A stretch of 47,975 nt of DNA from LSUCC0057 sp048549915 (GTDB taxonomy: Bacteria; Pseudomonadota; Gammaproteobacteria; Pseudomonadales; Porticoccaceae): assembly GCA_048549915.1 (NCBI GenBank), contig JBLYYE010000006.1:1-47975 (forward strand), read 5' to 3'. This document shows positions 8,256 to 17,504 of the stretch, piece after piece. Position numbers and translations under genes: made by a program. Within the stretch, counting starts at the first letter, position 1. Each line of letters begins with the position of its first letter. A model generated the notes under the pieces. It had not been told where the DNA came from. It saw only the letters and a program-made list of their open reading frames with translations, and ran no database searches.

Positions 8256-9341
8256 CTAGAGCACTGCCTTGGGGTAGGAGCCTAACAGCTTCAAATCGGC
8301 CACTTTGGCGCTCAGCTCATCTAATAGGCGCGCGATCTCTGGCTGCTGTGCATGGCCGGAAAAATCAATAAAAAAGTGGTAGTTCCACTTGCCGCTTCGC
8401 GATGGCCGAGTTTCTATACGGGTCAGATCGACACCGTTCTCCCGGAAAGGCTCTAGCAGCTCGTGCAGCGCACCTGGCTGATTGCGCACGGCAACCAAAA
8501 CCGAGCTTTTGTCATCGCCAGAGGGCGGCACAGGTTCACGGCCAATAATCAAAAAACGCGTCGAGTTGTCGGGCAGATCTTCAATGCGCTCCCAAATTTT
8601 ACTCAGCCCATAGAGCTGACAGGACATCTCACCGGCAATAGCGGCAGAGTTCCACTCTCCCGCCACACGGCGCGCAGCTTCCGCATTACTACTGACCGCC
8701 ACGCGTTCAATATTGGGGTAGTTGGCATCTAACCACTTGCGACACTGCGCCAGCGACTGAGCGTGGGAGTAGACCCGTGTGATACTCTCTCGATTCGTGT
8801 TGGGGCCTACCATAAAGTGATGGTGGATTCGCAGTTCAACCTCGCCACAAATCTGCAAAGAGGAGTCGACAAAACTGTCCAATGTATTAGAGACCACACC
8901 CTCCGTGGAGTTTTCGACAGGCACCACGCCGTAATTGCAGCTGCCGGCAATCACGTCGCGGAACACTTCATCGATGGCACTTTTGGGGACGCTCACCGCG
9001 GAGTGGCCAAAGTGTTTGAGTGCCGCCTCTTGGGTGAACGTGCCCTCTGGGCCGAGGTAGGCAACGGAAACCGGTTTCTCCAGAGCTAGACACGCAGACA
9101 TCACTTCTCTGAACAGGCGCGCCATCTCTTCGTTATCGAGCGGCCCCTGGTTGCGATCCATTACCCGACGGAGTACTTGCGCCTCGCGCTCGGGCCGGTA
9201 GAACGCGCTCTCACCGGCGGCTGTTTTGACTTCAGCCACCTGCATTGCACAGCGCGCCCGCTGGCTAATTTTTTCGATAATTTCACTGTCTAACGCGTCA
9301 ATTTGGTCGCGCAACTCGCTCAGCGAGGGAAGATCACTCAT
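8256..9341 (-). CDS. pheA: Bifunctional chorismate mutase / prephenate dehydratase
   Basis: 361 residues, normal for the P-protein. Residues ~5-90 are an AroQ chorismate mutase (LRDQIDALDSEIIEKISQRA, then ALEKP); ~95-275 the prephenate dehydratase with AYLGPEGTFTQEA, VPVENSTEGVV and the catalytic-site NSTRFLIIG; ~285-360 an ACT domain (PGALHELLEPF and the ETRPSRSGKWNYHFFID segment) for feedback by phenylalanine. It converts chorismate to phenylpyruvate. The gene is 24 bases after gyrA and 22 before tyrA-aroA. In Pseudomonas, serC lies between gyrA and pheA and hisC between pheA and tyrA; both are absent here. Confidence 0.97.
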   Translation of the reverse strand: MSDLPSLSELRDQIDALDSEIIEKISQRARCAMQVAEVKTAAGESAFYRPEREAQVLRRVMDRNQGPLDNEEMARLFREVMSACLALEKPVSVAYLGPEGTFTQEAALKHFGHSAVSVPKSAIDEVFRDVIAGSCNYGVVPVENSTEGVVSNTLDSFVDSSLQICGEVELRIHHHFMVGPNTNRESITRVYSHAQSLAQCRKWLDANYPNIERVAVSSNAEAARRVAGEWNSAAIAGEMSCQLYGLSKIWERIEDLPDNSTRFLIIGREPVPPSGDDKSSVLVAVRNQPGALHELLEPFRENGVDLTRIETRPSRSGKWNYHFFIDFSGHAQQPEIARLLDELSAKVADLKLLGSYPKAVL

Positions 9342-9365
9342 CTGGTTACCTATCTATCTGGCTAG

Positions 9366-11951
9366 TTACTCGTCGCTGACAGCGCTCTCTGCAGACTCTT
9401 GCAACTCGACATCGAGGGCCTCGTCCTGCTCTTCAATACGCGCCAAGCTCACTAAGTTCTCACCCTCTTTGAGTCGAATAATCCGCACCCCTTGGGTGTT
9501 GCGCCCGACGACAGATATTTCGTCACCACGGGTGCGCACCATGGTGCCCTGATTAGAGATGAGCATAACCTCATCGCCCTCGAACAGCTGCGTAGCCCCG
9601 ACCAAGGGGCCGTTGCGCTCACTCGCTTGGATGGCAATCATGCCTTTGCCACCACGCCCCTTAGTGGGGAACTCTGTGGTGCGCGTGCGCTTGCCATAGC
9701 CGTTGTCGCAGACAGTCAGCAAGTAGCCGTTTTGGTCCGGAATGACCATCGATATTATGCTTTCGCCCTCGGGCAGACGCATACCGCGCACTCCTTTGGA
9801 GACACGCCCCATGGAGCGGACATCATCGCCGCCAAAGCGCACAGCTTTGCCCTCGCTGCTGAACAACATAATGTCCTGAGAGCCGTCAGTAATCGCTGTA
9901 CCTACTAATTGGTCACCCTCAACCAAGTCGACAGCGCGCAACCCAACTGTGCGCGGACGCGAATACTGGTCGAGAGAAGTCTTTTTAACCGTACCATTGG
10001 CTGTCGCCATAATGACGAACTGATCTGCACTGTACTCTTCCACCGGCAGGATAGAGGTAATGCGCTCACCCTCACCCAACGGCAGCAGATTAACAACAGG
10101 GCGGCCGCGGCTGTTGCGGCCCGCCAGCGGTATCTGATAAACCTTGAGCCAATAGACCTTACCCACACTGGTAAAGCAGAGAATCGTGGCGTGCGTGCTA
10201 GCTACCAGAAGGTGCTCAACAAAATCTTCGTCTTTAACCGCTGTCGCTGATTTACCCATACCGCCGCGGCGCTGTGCCTGATAGTCGCTCAGCGCTTGAG
10301 TCTTAGCGTAGCCGCCATGAGAAATGGTGACAACGCGGTCCTCTTCCGTAATGAGGTCCTCTACTGTTAGGTCATGTTGCGACTCGATAATTTCGGTGCG
10401 GCGCGCATCGCCAAATTCATCGACGACCTCTTCGAGCTCACCGCGGATCACCTCCATCAAGCGAGCGTGGCTGCCCAAAATGTCTTGATACTCGGCAATT
10501 TCAGTTAGCTTGACAGCAAATTCTTCCAGAATTTTGTCTTGCTCCATGCCGGTTAAACGGTGCAAACGCAGCTCGAGGATATCTTTAGCTTGCTCGGGCG
10601 ACAGGTAGTAGAGGCCGTCGCGCATACCATACTCTGGCTCCAACCACTCGGGACGCGTCGCTTCAGAGCCTGCGCGCTCTAGCATTTCAGTGACATGGCC
10701 GGGGCTCCAGCCGCGCGACACTAACGCTTCGCGGGCTTCGGTCGGGCTTGGCGATTGTTTGATAAGCGCAATCACTTCATCGATATTGGCCAGCGCAATC
10801 GAGAACCCTTCCAGGGTATGTGCGCGCTCACGCGCCTTGCGCAGCAGATAAATAGTGCGGCGCGTAACCACTTCGCGGCGGTGGCGGATAAAAGCTTCAA
10901 GCATCTGCTTGAGATTGAGAATCTTAGGCTGGCCATCGACAAGCGCCACCACATTGATACCAAAGACGCTTTGCAGCTGAGTCTGGGCGTAGAGATTGTT
11001 GAGGACAACCTCACCCACTTCACCGCGCTTGAGCTCAATAACCACGCGCAAACCGTCTTTGTCGGACTCATCACGAAGCTCGGATATACCTTCAATCTTT
11101 TTCTCTTTAACCAATTCGGCAATGCGCTCAATTAGACGCGCCTTGTTGAGCTGATAAGGGAGCTCGGTGATGATGATTGTTTCGCGATTGGTTTTTTCAT
11201 TGACCTCGACATGAGCTTTGGCGCGTACGTAAATGCGCCCGCGGCCGGTTCGGTAGGCCTGCACGATTCCCGCTTTGCCGTTGATAATGGCTGCCGTTGG
11301 GAAATCGGGGCCGGGGATGTACTCCATCAACTCATCGATGGTGATCTCTTCATTGTCGATCAACGCCAAGCAGCCGCGCACTACTTCAGTCATGTTGTGC
11401 GGCGGAATATTGGTGGCCATGCCCACAGCGATACCCGAAGATCCATTGATCAGCAGATTGGGCACTCGGGTGGGCATCACTGCTGGAATGGTTTCAGTCT
11501 CATCGTAATTAGGGACAAAATCGACGGTCTCTTTATCCAGATCCGCTAACAGCGCATGCGCCAGCTTGGTCATGCGAATTTCGGTGTAACGCATTGCAGC
11601 GGCCGAATCGCCATCGATTGAGCCAAAGTTACCTTGGCCATCTACCAGCATGTAACGCAGCGAGAAGTCCTGCGCCATGCGCACGATGGTATCGTAAACC
11701 GCCGAGTCACCGTGGGGGTGGTATTTACCGATCACATCACCGACTACACGCGCAGATTTTTTGTAGGCTTTGTTCCAATCGTTACCCAACTCGCTCATCG
11801 CATAGAGCACTCGTCGGTGAACCGGCTTGAGGCCGTCGCGCACATCGGGAAGTGCGCGACCTACGATTACGCTCATCGCGTAATCGAGATAGGACTGTTT
11901 GAGTTCGTCTTCGATATTAACCGGAACAATTTCTTTAGCTAGGTCACCCAT
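9366..11951 (-). CDS. gyrA: DNA gyrase subunit A
   Basis: 861 residues from MGDLAKEIVPVNIEDELKQS, which aligns without gap to E. coli GyrA. GyrA cuts and rejoins DNA during negative supercoiling with GyrB. The winged-helix/tower region holds the active Tyr122 in AAAMRYTEIR; the quinolone region reads HPHGDSAVYDT with wild-type Ser83 and Asp87. The C-terminal beta-pinwheel has a GyrA box reading QRRGGMG, with Met where E. coli has Lys. An in-frame ATG at 11966 is possible, but AAGG touches it directly and family alignment favours 11951. First gene of the gyrA-pheA-tyrA/aroA string, and divergent from the deaminase gene. Confidence 0.97.
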   Translation of the reverse strand: MGDLAKEIVPVNIEDELKQSYLDYAMSVIVGRALPDVRDGLKPVHRRVLYAMSELGNDWNKAYKKSARVVGDVIGKYHPHGDSAVYDTIVRMAQDFSLRYMLVDGQGNFGSIDGDSAAAMRYTEIRMTKLAHALLADLDKETVDFVPNYDETETIPAVMPTRVPNLLINGSSGIAVGMATNIPPHNMTEVVRGCLALIDNEEITIDELMEYIPGPDFPTAAIINGKAGIVQAYRTGRGRIYVRAKAHVEVNEKTNRETIIITELPYQLNKARLIERIAELVKEKKIEGISELRDESDKDGLRVVIELKRGEVGEVVLNNLYAQTQLQSVFGINVVALVDGQPKILNLKQMLEAFIRHRREVVTRRTIYLLRKARERAHTLEGFSIALANIDEVIALIKQSPSPTEAREALVSRGWSPGHVTEMLERAGSEATRPEWLEPEYGMRDGLYYLSPEQAKDILELRLHRLTGMEQDKILEEFAVKLTEIAEYQDILGSHARLMEVIRGELEEVVDEFGDARRTEIIESQHDLTVEDLITEEDRVVTISHGGYAKTQALSDYQAQRRGGMGKSATAVKDEDFVEHLLVASTHATILCFTSVGKVYWLKVYQIPLAGRNSRGRPVVNLLPLGEGERITSILPVEEYSADQFVIMATANGTVKKTSLDQYSRPRTVGLRAVDLVEGDQLVGTAITDGSQDIMLFSSEGKAVRFGGDDVRSMGRVSKGVRGMRLPEGESIISMVIPDQNGYLLTVCDNGYGKRTRTTEFPTKGRGGKGMIAIQASERNGPLVGATQLFEGDEVMLISNQGTMVRTRGDEISVVGRNTQGVRIIRLKEGENLVSLARIEEQDEALDVELQESAESAVSDE

Positions 11952-12225
11952 GGCGGCGTTGTGCATCCTTTTTTTTAACTAATGGGAGGGTGCGACTGCT
12001 TTTCGAGCAGCTCTGTAAATGCACCTTTTATTGCGCACCGAGCTAAATCGCTAATGCGCATCAATTTAAGCTGCCTAGTCTACCACAACTACCCCCCCTT
12101 ACACCTCACTTTATGCACGCTGAAACTGCCGCTGCGCGATGAATCACCCGTTTAAGCTGTCGCCGTCCAGCCTTTAAAAAAGCTATACTGCGCGCTGCAT
12201 TAACTACCCCATTGAGGAGTGCCGC

Positions 12226-13563
12226 GTGAGCAGCCCGATCGCCGTCGACAAACTGATTAGCGCCAGCTGGATAATCCCGATAGTGCCCGCCAATACGGTA
12301 CTATCAGAGTGCGCCGTGGCTATCGATAACGGCAAAATTGTCGACCTCTGCACCCAGCGTGAAGCCGCTTTGAAATACGCGCCGCGCGAGCATATCGAGC
12401 TGCCCGGGCAACTACTGATGCCCGGCTTAATCAATAGCCACAGCCACAGCGCAATGACACTACTGCGCGGTTACGCCGATGATCTCCCGCTGGAGCGCTG
12501 GTTAGCAGATGCTATTTGGCCTGCAGAGAGCCAGCTGGTCTGCGACGAATTTGTCGCCGTCGGCACTCGCTTAGCCCTAGCAGAGATGATTGCTAGCGGC
12601 ACGACCAGCTTCGCCGATATGTATTTTTTTCCTGAAGCGACCGCGCGCGAATCCGCCAGCGCTGGTCTGCGCGCGCTATTGGCAGCGCCGATTTTTGATG
12701 GCGCCGGTAGTTGGGGCCAAGATGCCGACGACTACATCCACAAAACTCTCAAGCTGCGCGACAACTATAAAAGCCACAGCTTGGTCGAGATCGCCTTCGG
12801 CCCTCACGCCCCTTACAGCTGCAGCGACACCACTATCCAGAAAGTCGCTACTTTTGCCCAAGAGCTCGATATGGCGGTGATGATCCACCTTCACGAGACT
12901 GAGCAGGAGATAGCCCAAGCTGTCGCGGCCAACGGACAGCGCCCTATCGAACGCTTAGCTGAGCTCGGCCTGTTTGGGCCGCGGACACTGTGTGTGCATA
13001 TGACCACGGCCAATGATGAAGAGCTTGCGACCCTGCAAAAGAGTGGCAGCCATATAGTCCACTGCCCAAGCTCCAACCTAAAACTGGCCAGCGGCATAGC
13101 TCCGGTCGCCCACTATCAGAGCGCCGGCGTCAATGTCGCTATCGGCACCGACGGTGCTGCTAGCAACAATAGTCTGGATCTATTCGCCGAGCTGCGTCTT
13201 GCCGCCCTGTTAGGCAAGGCGGCCTCTGCAGATGCCGCCGCCATTGACTGCCATCGCGCGCTGCGTATGGCGACACTAGATGGTGCCCGTGCGCTTGGCT
13301 GGGAGCACAAAACCGGTTCACTGGAGACCGGCAAAGAGGCCGATCTGATCGCCATAGACCTCTCGTCACCGGCCCAGCAACCTCTGTATAATCCTGCCTC
13401 GCAACTGGTCTACACCGCGGTTGGCGGCTGTGTCAGCCACAGCTGGGTGGCCGGCCAATGCCTCCTGCGCGACGGCCAGTTAACCACGATTAACCAGCGC
13501 CAACTGCAGCGCGAAGTAACAGAGAAATGGCAGCCGTTAATTGCTGCACTCGAGCAAGACTAA
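12226..13563 (+). CDS. MTA/SAH deaminase-like amidohydrolase (TRZ/ATZ family)
   Basis: 445 residues. Metal-dependent amidohydrolase fold: HSHSAMTLLRGYADDLPL with the HxH zinc ligands near residue 72, the HLHET metal ligand motif around residue 225, a further His in LCVHM, and the catalytic Asp in GTDGAASNNSLDLF. The family hydrolytically deaminates 5'-methylthioadenosine or S-adenosylhomocysteine (MtaD), and in some members s-triazines. Location immediately upstream of ubiG and mupP is the same as the Pseudomonas TRZ/ATZ hydrolase gene, which supports an MtaD-type role in methylthioadenosine salvage. The GTG start has GAGGAG seven bases upstream. Substrate is inferred, not shown. Confidence 0.88.
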   Translation: MSSPIAVDKLISASWIIPIVPANTVLSECAVAIDNGKIVDLCTQREAALKYAPREHIELPGQLLMPGLINSHSHSAMTLLRGYADDLPLERWLADAIWPAESQLVCDEFVAVGTRLALAEMIASGTTSFADMYFFPEATARESASAGLRALLAAPIFDGAGSWGQDADDYIHKTLKLRDNYKSHSLVEIAFGPHAPYSCSDTTIQKVATFAQELDMAVMIHLHETEQEIAQAVAANGQRPIERLAELGLFGPRTLCVHMTTANDEELATLQKSGSHIVHCPSSNLKLASGIAPVAHYQSAGVNVAIGTDGAASNNSLDLFAELRLAALLGKAASADAAAIDCHRALRMATLDGARALGWEHKTGSLETGKEADLIAIDLSSPAQQPLYNPASQLVYTAVGGCVSHSWVAGQCLLRDGQLTTINQRQLQREVTEKWQPLIAALEQD

Positions 13564-13594
13564 CCCTCTAAATCCCAACAGCGAGCACACCCTG

Positions 13595-14317
13595 ATGAGC
13601 GAAAAAAAACCGCAATACGACAACGTCGACCGCGCCGAAATTGCCAAGTTTGAAGAGTTAGCCAGTCGCTGGTGGGATACTGACAGTGAGTTCAAACCGC
13701 TTCACGCAATCAACCCGTTGCGTGCCAACTGGGTCGATCAACGCGCGGCTGTTGCCGGAAAAAAACTCCTCGATGTCGGATGTGGTGGCGGCATTTTTAG
13801 TGAATCTATGGCCCAGCGCGGCGCGGCGGTGACCGGCATCGATATGGGTGAGGCCCCGCTGAGCGTCGCGCGCCTTCACTTGCTTGAATCCGGCCTGGAT
13901 ATTGACTATCGGCAGAGTACCGCCGAGCAGTTGGCCGATTCTCAGCCAGAGCAGTTCGATACCGTCTGCTGTCTAGAAATGCTCGAGCACGTGCCCGATC
14001 CCAGCGCCGTTATCGCCGCCTGCGCAGCGTTGACCAAACCCGGTGGCGAGCTATTTTTCTCGACTATCAATCGCAACCCCAAAGCCTACCTGTTTGCCAT
14101 TATTGGCGCGGAATATATTTTGCGACTGCTTCCCAAGGGCACCCATGAGTACCAGAAATTCATCCGTCCTGCCGAGCTGGCGAGCTGGGTTCGCGCGGCC
14201 GGGCTCGAGCTAGTTGAAATGACAGGTATGCTCTACAACCCCATTACCAAAGAGTACAAACTCAGCAGCAAAGATGTCGACGTCAACTACCTCGTTCATG
14301 TGCGCAAACCACTGTGA
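13595..14317 (+). CDS. ubiG: Ubiquinone O-methyltransferase (3-demethylubiquinol 3-O-methyltransferase)
   Basis: 240 residues. Carries out both O-methylations in ubiquinone synthesis using S-adenosylmethionine. SAM-binding motif LLDVGCGGGIFSESMA at ~52-67, acidic residue in GIDMGEAPL, and CCLEMLEHVPDP; the N-terminal RWWDTDSEFKPLHAINPLR is diagnostic of UbiG. I start at ATG 13595 (MSEKKPQYDNVD), matching E. coli UbiG, instead of an in-frame TTG at 13541 that would overlap the previous gene. Its stop overlaps the next gene's GTG start (GTGA), so translation is probably coupled. Confidence 0.96.
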   Translation: MSEKKPQYDNVDRAEIAKFEELASRWWDTDSEFKPLHAINPLRANWVDQRAAVAGKKLLDVGCGGGIFSESMAQRGAAVTGIDMGEAPLSVARLHLLESGLDIDYRQSTAEQLADSQPEQFDTVCCLEMLEHVPDPSAVIAACAALTKPGGELFFSTINRNPKAYLFAIIGAEYILRLLPKGTHEYQKFIRPAELASWVRAAGLELVEMTGMLYNPITKEYKLSSKDVDVNYLVHVRKPL

Positions 14318-14994
14318 TTGAGTTCGACGCACTCATCTTCGACCTCGATGGCACGCTGATCGATACCGCACCCGATTTTATGCGCTCGCTGCAAATTCAG
14401 CTCGACCGGCATCAACGCTCTATGCCCTCCGAACACCTACTGCGCTGCGGTATTAGCGATGGCTCTGCCGGTCTGATTAGCCGCGCGTTTGGCATCGACA
14501 ATCAACACGCCGAATTCGAGGCACTGCGCAATGAGTTCTTAGATATTTATTACCAAAAACTGGCCGAAGAGACCGCCCCCTTTGCCGGCATCGACACGCT
14601 GCTCGAGGAGTGTCACAAGCGCTCGATACCGTGGTCGATCGCCACCAATAAGCCGTGGCGATACACCGAGCCGGTGTTAGCAGCCCTCGATTTACTCATT
14701 CCTGCCGCCGCGGTGATCTGCCCAGATCATGTCGCCAACACCAAGCCCGACCCCGAACCGGTATTGCTCGCCTGCAATATCATGGGTGTCAAACCCGATC
14801 GTGCCATTATGATCGGAGATCATGTTCGTGACATCGAATCCGGGCAGCGCGCCGGAGCCTCCACCATCGCTGCCGCGTGGGGCTACTTGAGTCCTGATGA
14901 AGATGCCGAAACATGGCGCGCAGACCACACCTTGAACTGCTCGACCCAACTGCACCACTTACTCTTTTCCGACGACGCGCGCAGCGCCAGCTGA
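14314..14994 (+). CDS. mupP: N-acetylmuramic acid 6-phosphate phosphatase (HAD family, MupP-like)
   Basis: 226 residues. Haloacid-dehalogenase phosphatase: motif I FDLDGTLID (catalytic Asp pair), motif II SIATNKP, motif III Lys in NTKPDPEP, and motif IV IMIGDHVRDIESG. Often annotated as phosphoglycolate phosphatase, but in Pseudomonas the gene between ubiG and yciK is MupP, which removes phosphate from MurNAc-6-phosphate in peptidoglycan recycling; the same context supports that call here. GTG start at 14314 overlaps the ubiG stop by four bases. Gph-type phosphoglycolate phosphatase remains the alternative. Confidence 0.85.
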   Translation: MIEFDALIFDLDGTLIDTAPDFMRSLQIQLDRHQRSMPSEHLLRCGISDGSAGLISRAFGIDNQHAEFEALRNEFLDIYYQKLAEETAPFAGIDTLLEECHKRSIPWSIATNKPWRYTEPVLAALDLLIPAAAVICPDHVANTKPDPEPVLLACNIMGVKPDRAIMIGDHVRDIESGQRAGASTIAAAWGYLSPDEDAETWRADHTLNCSTQLHHLLFSDDARSAS

Positions 14995-15010
14995 ACTAGG
15001 ACAAAAGACC

Positions 15011-15778
15011 ATGCACAGCATAGACCCAAGCCTACACCGACAATTCGCCCCGGCGCCAACTGCGCTCACAGGGCGCGTTATATTGATAACGGGTGCCGGC
15101 AGTGGCATTGGCCGCCAGGCCGCTCTCAGCTGTGCAGAACACGGTGCGCAGGTGATCCTGGCGGGTCGCACGCTAGAGCGGCTGGAGCAGGTCTACGATC
15201 AGATTGTTGCCAGCGGCGGCGCTGAGCCAATGCTCTACCCGGTTGATCTAGAGGGCGCCAGCACAGAAGATTACCAACAGCTGGCCGCTCTCATTGAAAG
15301 CCACTTTGGCAAGCTTGATGGGCTGCTGTTAAATGCTGGGATACTCGGCACGCGCACGCCTTTTAGCCACCATCGCAGCGATGTTTGGGAGCGTGTATTA
15401 AAAGTGAATGTGACGGCACAATGGCTGATGGCGCAGGCGCTGCTGCCGGTGCTGGAGCTGGCCGAAAATGGCTCGATTATTTTTACTAGTTCCACTGTAG
15501 GTCACCAAGCCAAGCCATTTTGGGGTGTCTATGGCGTCTCTAAATTTGCTCTCGAAGGGATGGCGGCAAGCTGGGCTCAAGAGTTAGCGGGCGTCAGCAA
15601 AGTGCGCATCAACGTCATCAATCCCGGTGCTACACGCACCGATATGCGCGCGCAAGCTTATCCTGCTGAAGACCCGACCGAGCTGGCCACTCCGCTAGAG
15701 ATCATGCCCAGCTACCTGTTTTTACTCAGCGATGAGAGCAACGCAATTAGCGGAGCCCGGCTCAACGCACAAGGCTAG
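15011..15778 (+). CDS. yciK: YciK family short-chain dehydrogenase
   Basis: 255 residues. Classical SDR fold: NAD(P)-binding TGAGSGIG at ~28-35, LLLNAGILG (NAG motif), catalytic Ser in FTSSTVG, and YGVSK (YxxxK) at ~175. The tail INVINPGATRTDMRAQAYPAEDP is typical of YciK. The physiological substrate of YciK is not established. It follows mupP by 16 bases (ubiG-mupP-yciK operon). Its TAG stop overlaps the stop of convergent rluB within the palindrome CTAG (15775-15778), leaving no room for a terminator between them. Confidence 0.93.
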   Translation: MHSIDPSLHRQFAPAPTALTGRVILITGAGSGIGRQAALSCAEHGAQVILAGRTLERLEQVYDQIVASGGAEPMLYPVDLEGASTEDYQQLAALIESHFGKLDGLLLNAGILGTRTPFSHHRSDVWERVLKVNVTAQWLMAQALLPVLELAENGSIIFTSSTVGHQAKPFWGVYGVSKFALEGMAASWAQELAGVSKVRINVINPGATRTDMRAQAYPAEDPTELATPLEIMPSYLFLLSDESNAISGARLNAQG

Positions 15779-16605
15779 CGGTCACCGCGAGCGCGCAATT
15801 TGCGCTCTTTGCGCTGGCGGATATCGCGCAGCACTGTTTTTTCGCTGGCGCGTGGTGGCTTGAGATCTACCGCCCGGCACAGAGAAGATACCTGCTTGGG
15901 ATCTAGCTCAATGAACTCGGCGCGACGCACGTAAGAAGGCAGCTCGATTGGCCCGTAGCTAATCCGCTTCAAGCGACTCACTTCGACACCTTGCGACTCC
16001 CACAGTCGACGCACCTCGCGAGTTTTTCCCTCGGCTAGAGTGACACGGTACCAACGGTTGGCACCACCCTCTTCGTCATCGCTGCGGTGGTGCTGTGGTT
16101 TGACGCTATCGAACTTAGCCATACCGTCATCGAGCTCGACACCCTGAGTCAAACGGCGCAACATCGCATCGTCAACGGGCCCGTGAATACGCGCCAGATA
16201 TTCGCGGCGGACCTCGCGCGAGGGGTGCATCAGGCGGTTGGCGAGCTCGCCATTATCGGTAAACAGGAGCAAGCCGCCGGTGTTGATATCCAGCCGACCA
16301 ACTGCAATCCAGCGGCCATGGCTTATTCTCGGCAGCTTATCAAATACTGTCGGGCGCCCGTCCGGGTCGTTCTTCGAGCAGATTTCTCCCTCTGGCTTAC
16401 TGTAGAGCAATACGCGGATAGCTTCGTTGCTCGGCGCCTTAACCAATTTACCATCCACTAAAATGCGGTCGTGCGGCTCTGCTCGATCCCCCAACTTGGC
16501 GGTATTTCCGTTAATGGAGACACGGCCATCGGATATCCAACGCTCTAACTCTCGCCGTGATCCCAGCCCTGCGGTGGCAAGAATTTTTTGTAATTTTTCA
16601 CTCAT
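15775..16605 (-). CDS. rluB: 23S rRNA pseudouridine(2605) synthase
   Basis: 276 residues. N-terminal S4 RNA-binding domain (EKLQKILATAGLGSRRELER and DGRVSINGN), then an RsuA/RluB catalytic domain with the active Asp in VGRLDINTGGLLLFT at ~105, a second motif KTREVRRLWESQGVEVSRLK, and a basic tail (ERKLRARGDR). Isomerises U2605 in 23S rRNA helix 93. It overlaps scpB by four bases; scpA-scpB-rluB is a widely conserved operon. Convergent to yciK with overlapping stops. Confidence 0.95.
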   Translation of the reverse strand: MSEKLQKILATAGLGSRRELERWISDGRVSINGNTAKLGDRAEPHDRILVDGKLVKAPSNEAIRVLLYSKPEGEICSKNDPDGRPTVFDKLPRISHGRWIAVGRLDINTGGLLLFTDNGELANRLMHPSREVRREYLARIHGPVDDAMLRRLTQGVELDDGMAKFDSVKPQHHRSDDEEGGANRWYRVTLAEGKTREVRRLWESQGVEVSRLKRISYGPIELPSYVRRAEFIELDPKQVSSLCRAVDLKPPRASEKTVLRDIRQRKERKLRARGDR

Positions 16606-17474
16606 TGATGGTTATCCGTTGCGGCACTGCCGTCTGGGCTTGGCTCGGCATCCTCATTAGAGGTCTCCGGCACAGGGGTTACTGCATTGAGCTCGGCGAG
16701 CCCACTATTTGGTGTTTCGACTGCGTCGCCCGAGGGAAGATCGCTATCGCTCGCTTCAGAGTCGTTAGCTGCAGCGCTGGGTTGCGTTTCTGCGGCTAGT
16801 GCCAGTTCCAACTCCGGATCGAGCTGTGCGAAGTCTTTCAGCTCACTGAGTGGCGGCAATTCATCGAGGCTCTTGAGATTGAAGTAGTCTAAAAATTGTC
16901 GGGTAGTGGCGTACAGAGCCGGCTTGCCCGGCACATCGCGATGTCCGACAACGCGCACCCACTCGCGCTCTTGAAGACTTTTAATAATGTCAGAGCTGAC
17001 TGCAACACCGCGCACCTGTTCGATATCACCGCGAGTCAATGGCTGCCGGTAAGCAACCAACGCCAGAGTCTCTAACATTGCACGGGAGTAGCGCTTGGGC
17101 TTCTCTTCCCATAGACGGTTAACCCATTCCGCAAGCTCTTTGCGCACTTGAAAGCGATAACCGCTGGCTACTTGTTGCAGCTCAAAACCACGCTCTTCAC
17201 AGTGTTGAGCTATGTCCTCCAAAGCCGCGGTTATCTGGTCGCGCGGGGGGCGTTCAAATTCGGTAAAAAGTGCTTCGATTTGGTTGAGCGATAGTGGACG
17301 ACCGGCAGCGAGTAGCGCCCCCTCGATGATTTTGGGCAGCAATTCAACAGCCACCCAATCACGGCTCGGCTCTTGACCGACGACATCATTGGAGGAAGCG
17401 GCAGCTTGATTAGTTACAGCCTCGTCAGTGTCGAGGGTTTCGGCGTGAATATCAGTAGTATCGGTATCACTCAT
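16602..17474 (-). CDS. scpB: SMC-Scp complex subunit ScpB
   Basis: 290 residues. Two winged-helix domains at ~45-215: IIEGALLAAGRPLSLNQIEALF, then MLETLALVAYRQPLTRGDIE and KPALYATTRQFLDYFNL, the characteristic ScpB signature. ScpB forms a dimer that binds ScpA and regulates the SMC ATPase for chromosome condensation. Beyond residue ~220 is a tail rich in Ser, Glu, Asp and Pro, probably disordered, as is the first ~35 residues. Lies between scpA (30-base gap) and rluB (four-base overlap). Confidence 0.95.
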   Translation of the reverse strand: MSDTDTTDIHAETLDTDEAVTNQAAASSNDVVGQEPSRDWVAVELLPKIIEGALLAAGRPLSLNQIEALFTEFERPPRDQITAALEDIAQHCEERGFELQQVASGYRFQVRKELAEWVNRLWEEKPKRYSRAMLETLALVAYRQPLTRGDIEQVRGVAVSSDIIKSLQEREWVRVVGHRDVPGKPALYATTRQFLDYFNLKSLDELPPLSELKDFAQLDPELELALAAETQPSAAANDSEASDSDLPSGDAVETPNSGLAELNAVTPVPETSNEDAEPSPDGSAATDNHQ

Positions 17475-17504
17475 AATTTTCTATCACTTCTCATTATTCG
17501 GTAT

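Noticed and set aside
12184..12189. TATACT as a promoter for the MTA/SAH deaminase gene
   Set aside because: No -35 element at 16-18 bases upstream; a lone -10 match is weak evidence.
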